From the NCBI GenBank assembly GCA_937941745.1, contig CALDGV010000194.1, forward strand, positions 1 through 7,911: DNA of 7,911 nt. Direction: 5' to 3'. Below, piece by piece: positions 6,838-7,911 of this stretch (position 1 is the first letter of the stretch; each line of letters begins with the position of its first letter). The notes under the pieces were generated by a model. It had not been told where the DNA came from. It searched no databases and was given only the letters and a program-made list of their open reading frames with translations. This DNA comes from an uncultured Prosthecobacter sp. (GTDB taxonomy: Bacteria > Verrucomicrobiota > Verrucomicrobiia > Verrucomicrobiales > Verrucomicrobiaceae). Made by a program: the position numbers and the translations under genes.

Positions 6838-7746
6838 TCAGGAAGCCACGGGTTCCAACGTGCAGACAAATCGTCCGCCCAAACCCGACGCATTGAGTGC
6901 TGCAAGCCTGGAGGCGAATTCCATGCAACGTTCCAGGCCCCATCCCTGAAGCCAGCCGTGGAGGAAAGCACCGTGATACACGTCACCACAGCCCGTAGTG
7001 TCCACCAGGCCTGGGCAAACCGGATGCGCAGGCTGATGGTGGATACCACCTGCTGAGTCCAGGCCGTAACTGCCATGAGCACCATCCGTGACAACCACCA
7101 CTCTTGCCGGAACCTGGCTCAGGGCGCTCATCTGCAATTCGATGGCATCACTGCCAGCATAGCGGGCGGCAAATTCGCGTGAGACGATGCGCAGATCCGC
7201 TGCCTCAACCAATGGCCTGAGTTCTGAGCGATACCTGCCAGCACCTCCATCAAACGAAATCAGGATGCCTGCTTCACGGGCCACCTGCGCAGCATCAACG
7301 GCGACGGCATCATGCCGACCGTTCAGATGAAGAATCTTTGCCGCAGCGATCGCTGCACGGCACTGCTTGGTCAAAATGGGCTCGCCCGCAGAGGATGGCA
7401 GGTAATGAATCTGCCTGGCGCCATCCCCTTGACGCACCAGAACGATGGCCCGGGCCGTGGAGTGTCCCGGCTGTTTCTGAAGGAAACACGTATCGACATT
7501 CAGACGCTCGAAGTCGCGGAAAAGCCATCGGCCAGCCTCATCATCACCACAGACATCAACCAAGGCGGTGTTGGTTCCGAAATGGGCCAGGACCGCGAGA
7601 GCCGAGGCGACAGGACCACCTCCCATCCGAGCATGTCCGGATGACTTCCAGACCCCTTCGGTCGAATGAAACTCATCCACGAGCCACAGATCGTCCACGG
7701 TTGCGGCTCCCAGCCCAATCACCTCAAATGCCACAGGTGTTTTCAT
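6838..7746 (-). CDS. PfkB-family carbohydrate kinase (ketohexokinase/sulfofructose kinase-like)
   Basis: The 302-residue protein is a cytoplasmic ribokinase-fold kinase that should transfer phosphate from ATP to a sugar or sugar-like hydroxyl group. N-terminal landmarks are VIGLGAATVDD (9-19) and the substrate-lid region MGGGPVASALAVLAHFG (41-57). The C-terminal PfkB signature is DTTGCGDVYHGAF (249-261), with Asp255 the expected catalytic base and the GCG segment the anion hole. VVVVTDGAHGSYGL (about 215-228) fits the nucleotide-binding part. The GGGPVASA lid and TGCGDVYHG recall the ketohexokinase group B and YihV-like members more than ribokinase itself, but the substrate cannot be assigned. 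I chose ATG at 7746; a GTG at 7788 would start inside a terminator hairpin. The T-run of that terminator ends 12 bases before the ATG, which bears on its expression. Confidence 0.93.
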   Translation of the reverse strand: MKTPVAFEVIGLGAATVDDLWLVDEFHSTEGVWKSSGHARMGGGPVASALAVLAHFGTNTALVDVCGDDEAGRWLFRDFERLNVDTCFLQKQPGHSTARAIVLVRQGDGARQIHYLPSSAGEPILTKQCRAAIAAAKILHLNGRHDAVAVDAAQVAREAGILISFDGGAGRYRSELRPLVEAADLRIVSREFAARYAGSDAIELQMSALSQVPARVVVVTDGAHGSYGLDSAGGIHHQPAHPVCPGLVDTTGCGDVYHGAFLHGWLQGWGLERCMEFASRLAALNASGLGGRFVCTLEPVAS

Positions 7747-7758
7747 GGTTTGCAGCCC

Positions 7759-7793
7759 AAAAAAAGGGAGGTGCAGACAACGCTGCACCTCCC
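7759..7793 (-). terminator. Intrinsic (Rho-independent) terminator
   Basis: On the minus strand GGGAGGTGCAG pairs perfectly with CTGCACCTCCC over 11 base pairs (7793-7783 with 7776-7766), with a 6-base loop CGTTGT, and is followed at once by seven T residues (7765-7759). This is a textbook intrinsic terminator for transcription moving leftwards. It lies 22 bases after the stop of the small ORF at 7816-7902 and 12 bases before the ATG of the kinase gene, so it either ends the transcript of the upstream gene or acts as an attenuator for the kinase. Confidence 0.88.
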
Positions 7794-7815
7794 GAATTGA
7801 CCAAAGTGTGATGCT

Positions 7816-7902
7816 TCAGAACCCAGCTCCGCCGCTTTTAGCGAGGAAGTTGAGCGCCAGAGCAGCGACAGCGAGAACAAAAACCAACAAAGCGATAGGC
7901 AT
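7816..7902 (-). CDS. Putative 28-residue single-span membrane peptide (or C-terminal end of a longer gene)
   Basis: An ORF starting ATG at 7902 encodes 28 residues. It begins MPIALLVFVLAVAALA, a run of about 20 hydrophobic residues able to span a membrane, and ends in a short polar tail, KSGGAGF. A strong terminator starts 22 bases after the stop, which is where the end of a real transcription unit would be. Only nine bases upstream lie in the window; they contain no stop in this frame and no ribosome binding site. The segment could therefore also be the last part of a larger protein that extends past the right edge. I recognise no family. A genuine short membrane protein is plausible but unproven. 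Confidence 0.5.
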   Translation of the reverse strand: MPIALLVFVLAVAALALNFLAKSGGAGF

Positions 7903-7911
7903 GGCAGAAAC

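Noticed and set aside
7724..7780. Possible TTG-started 18-codon leader peptide after GGAGGTG, overlapping the kinase start
   Set aside because: The start would sit in the terminator loop and the peptide has no telling codon run such as a stretch of one regulatory amino acid. It is compatible with attenuation but too speculative to annotate.

Overview
The window looks like a chromosomal segment of a member of the Verrucomicrobiota, possibly close to the Verrucomicrobium/Prosthecobacter group. This placement is inferred from gene content: a DUF1549/DUF1553 protein next to a DUF1501 protein is a hallmark of Planctomycetota and Verrucomicrobiota, SHD1-type domains occur in several of the proteins, and recognisable Shine-Dalgarno sequences are almost absent. 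There are no signs of phage, insertion sequences, CRISPR arrays, tRNA or rRNA.

Layout, left to right. (1) Positions 1-47 hold the first 15 codons of a YebC/TACO1-family gene on the minus strand. (2) A 325-base gap (48-372) holds no convincing gene but several inverted repeats, including an 11-bp stem with one mismatch that encloses about 80 bases. (3) A minus-strand cluster runs from 4681 down to 373. It contains an exported SHD1-DUF1549-DUF1553 protein with one CxxCH motif, then a DUF1501 (alkaline phosphatase/sulfatase-like) protein, then a 238-residue protein of unknown function. (4) A divergent plus-strand cluster (4835-6836) holds a small coiled-coil lipoprotein followed by two tandem paralogous single-pass membrane proteins. 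(5) A PfkB-family sugar kinase (6838-7746, minus) converges on that cluster with a single base between the two stop codons. (6) At the right edge a 28-codon hydrophobic ORF (7816-7902, minus) is followed by a strong intrinsic terminator only 12 bases before the kinase start codon.

The DUF1549/1553 and DUF1501 proteins form a widespread exported pair whose biochemical role is not settled. The least familiar part is the three-gene plus-strand cluster. It encodes a predicted lipoprotein with coiled coils and two paralogous proteins, each with an N-terminal membrane anchor, a helical segment, a small beta domain resembling SHD1, a Pro/Ser-rich linker and a shared C-terminal GRxYxxGxGW motif. I infer an envelope-associated assembly, but no function can be read from the sequence. 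The second point of interest is the terminator directly before the kinase, which suggests controlled read-through or a promoter buried in the terminator.
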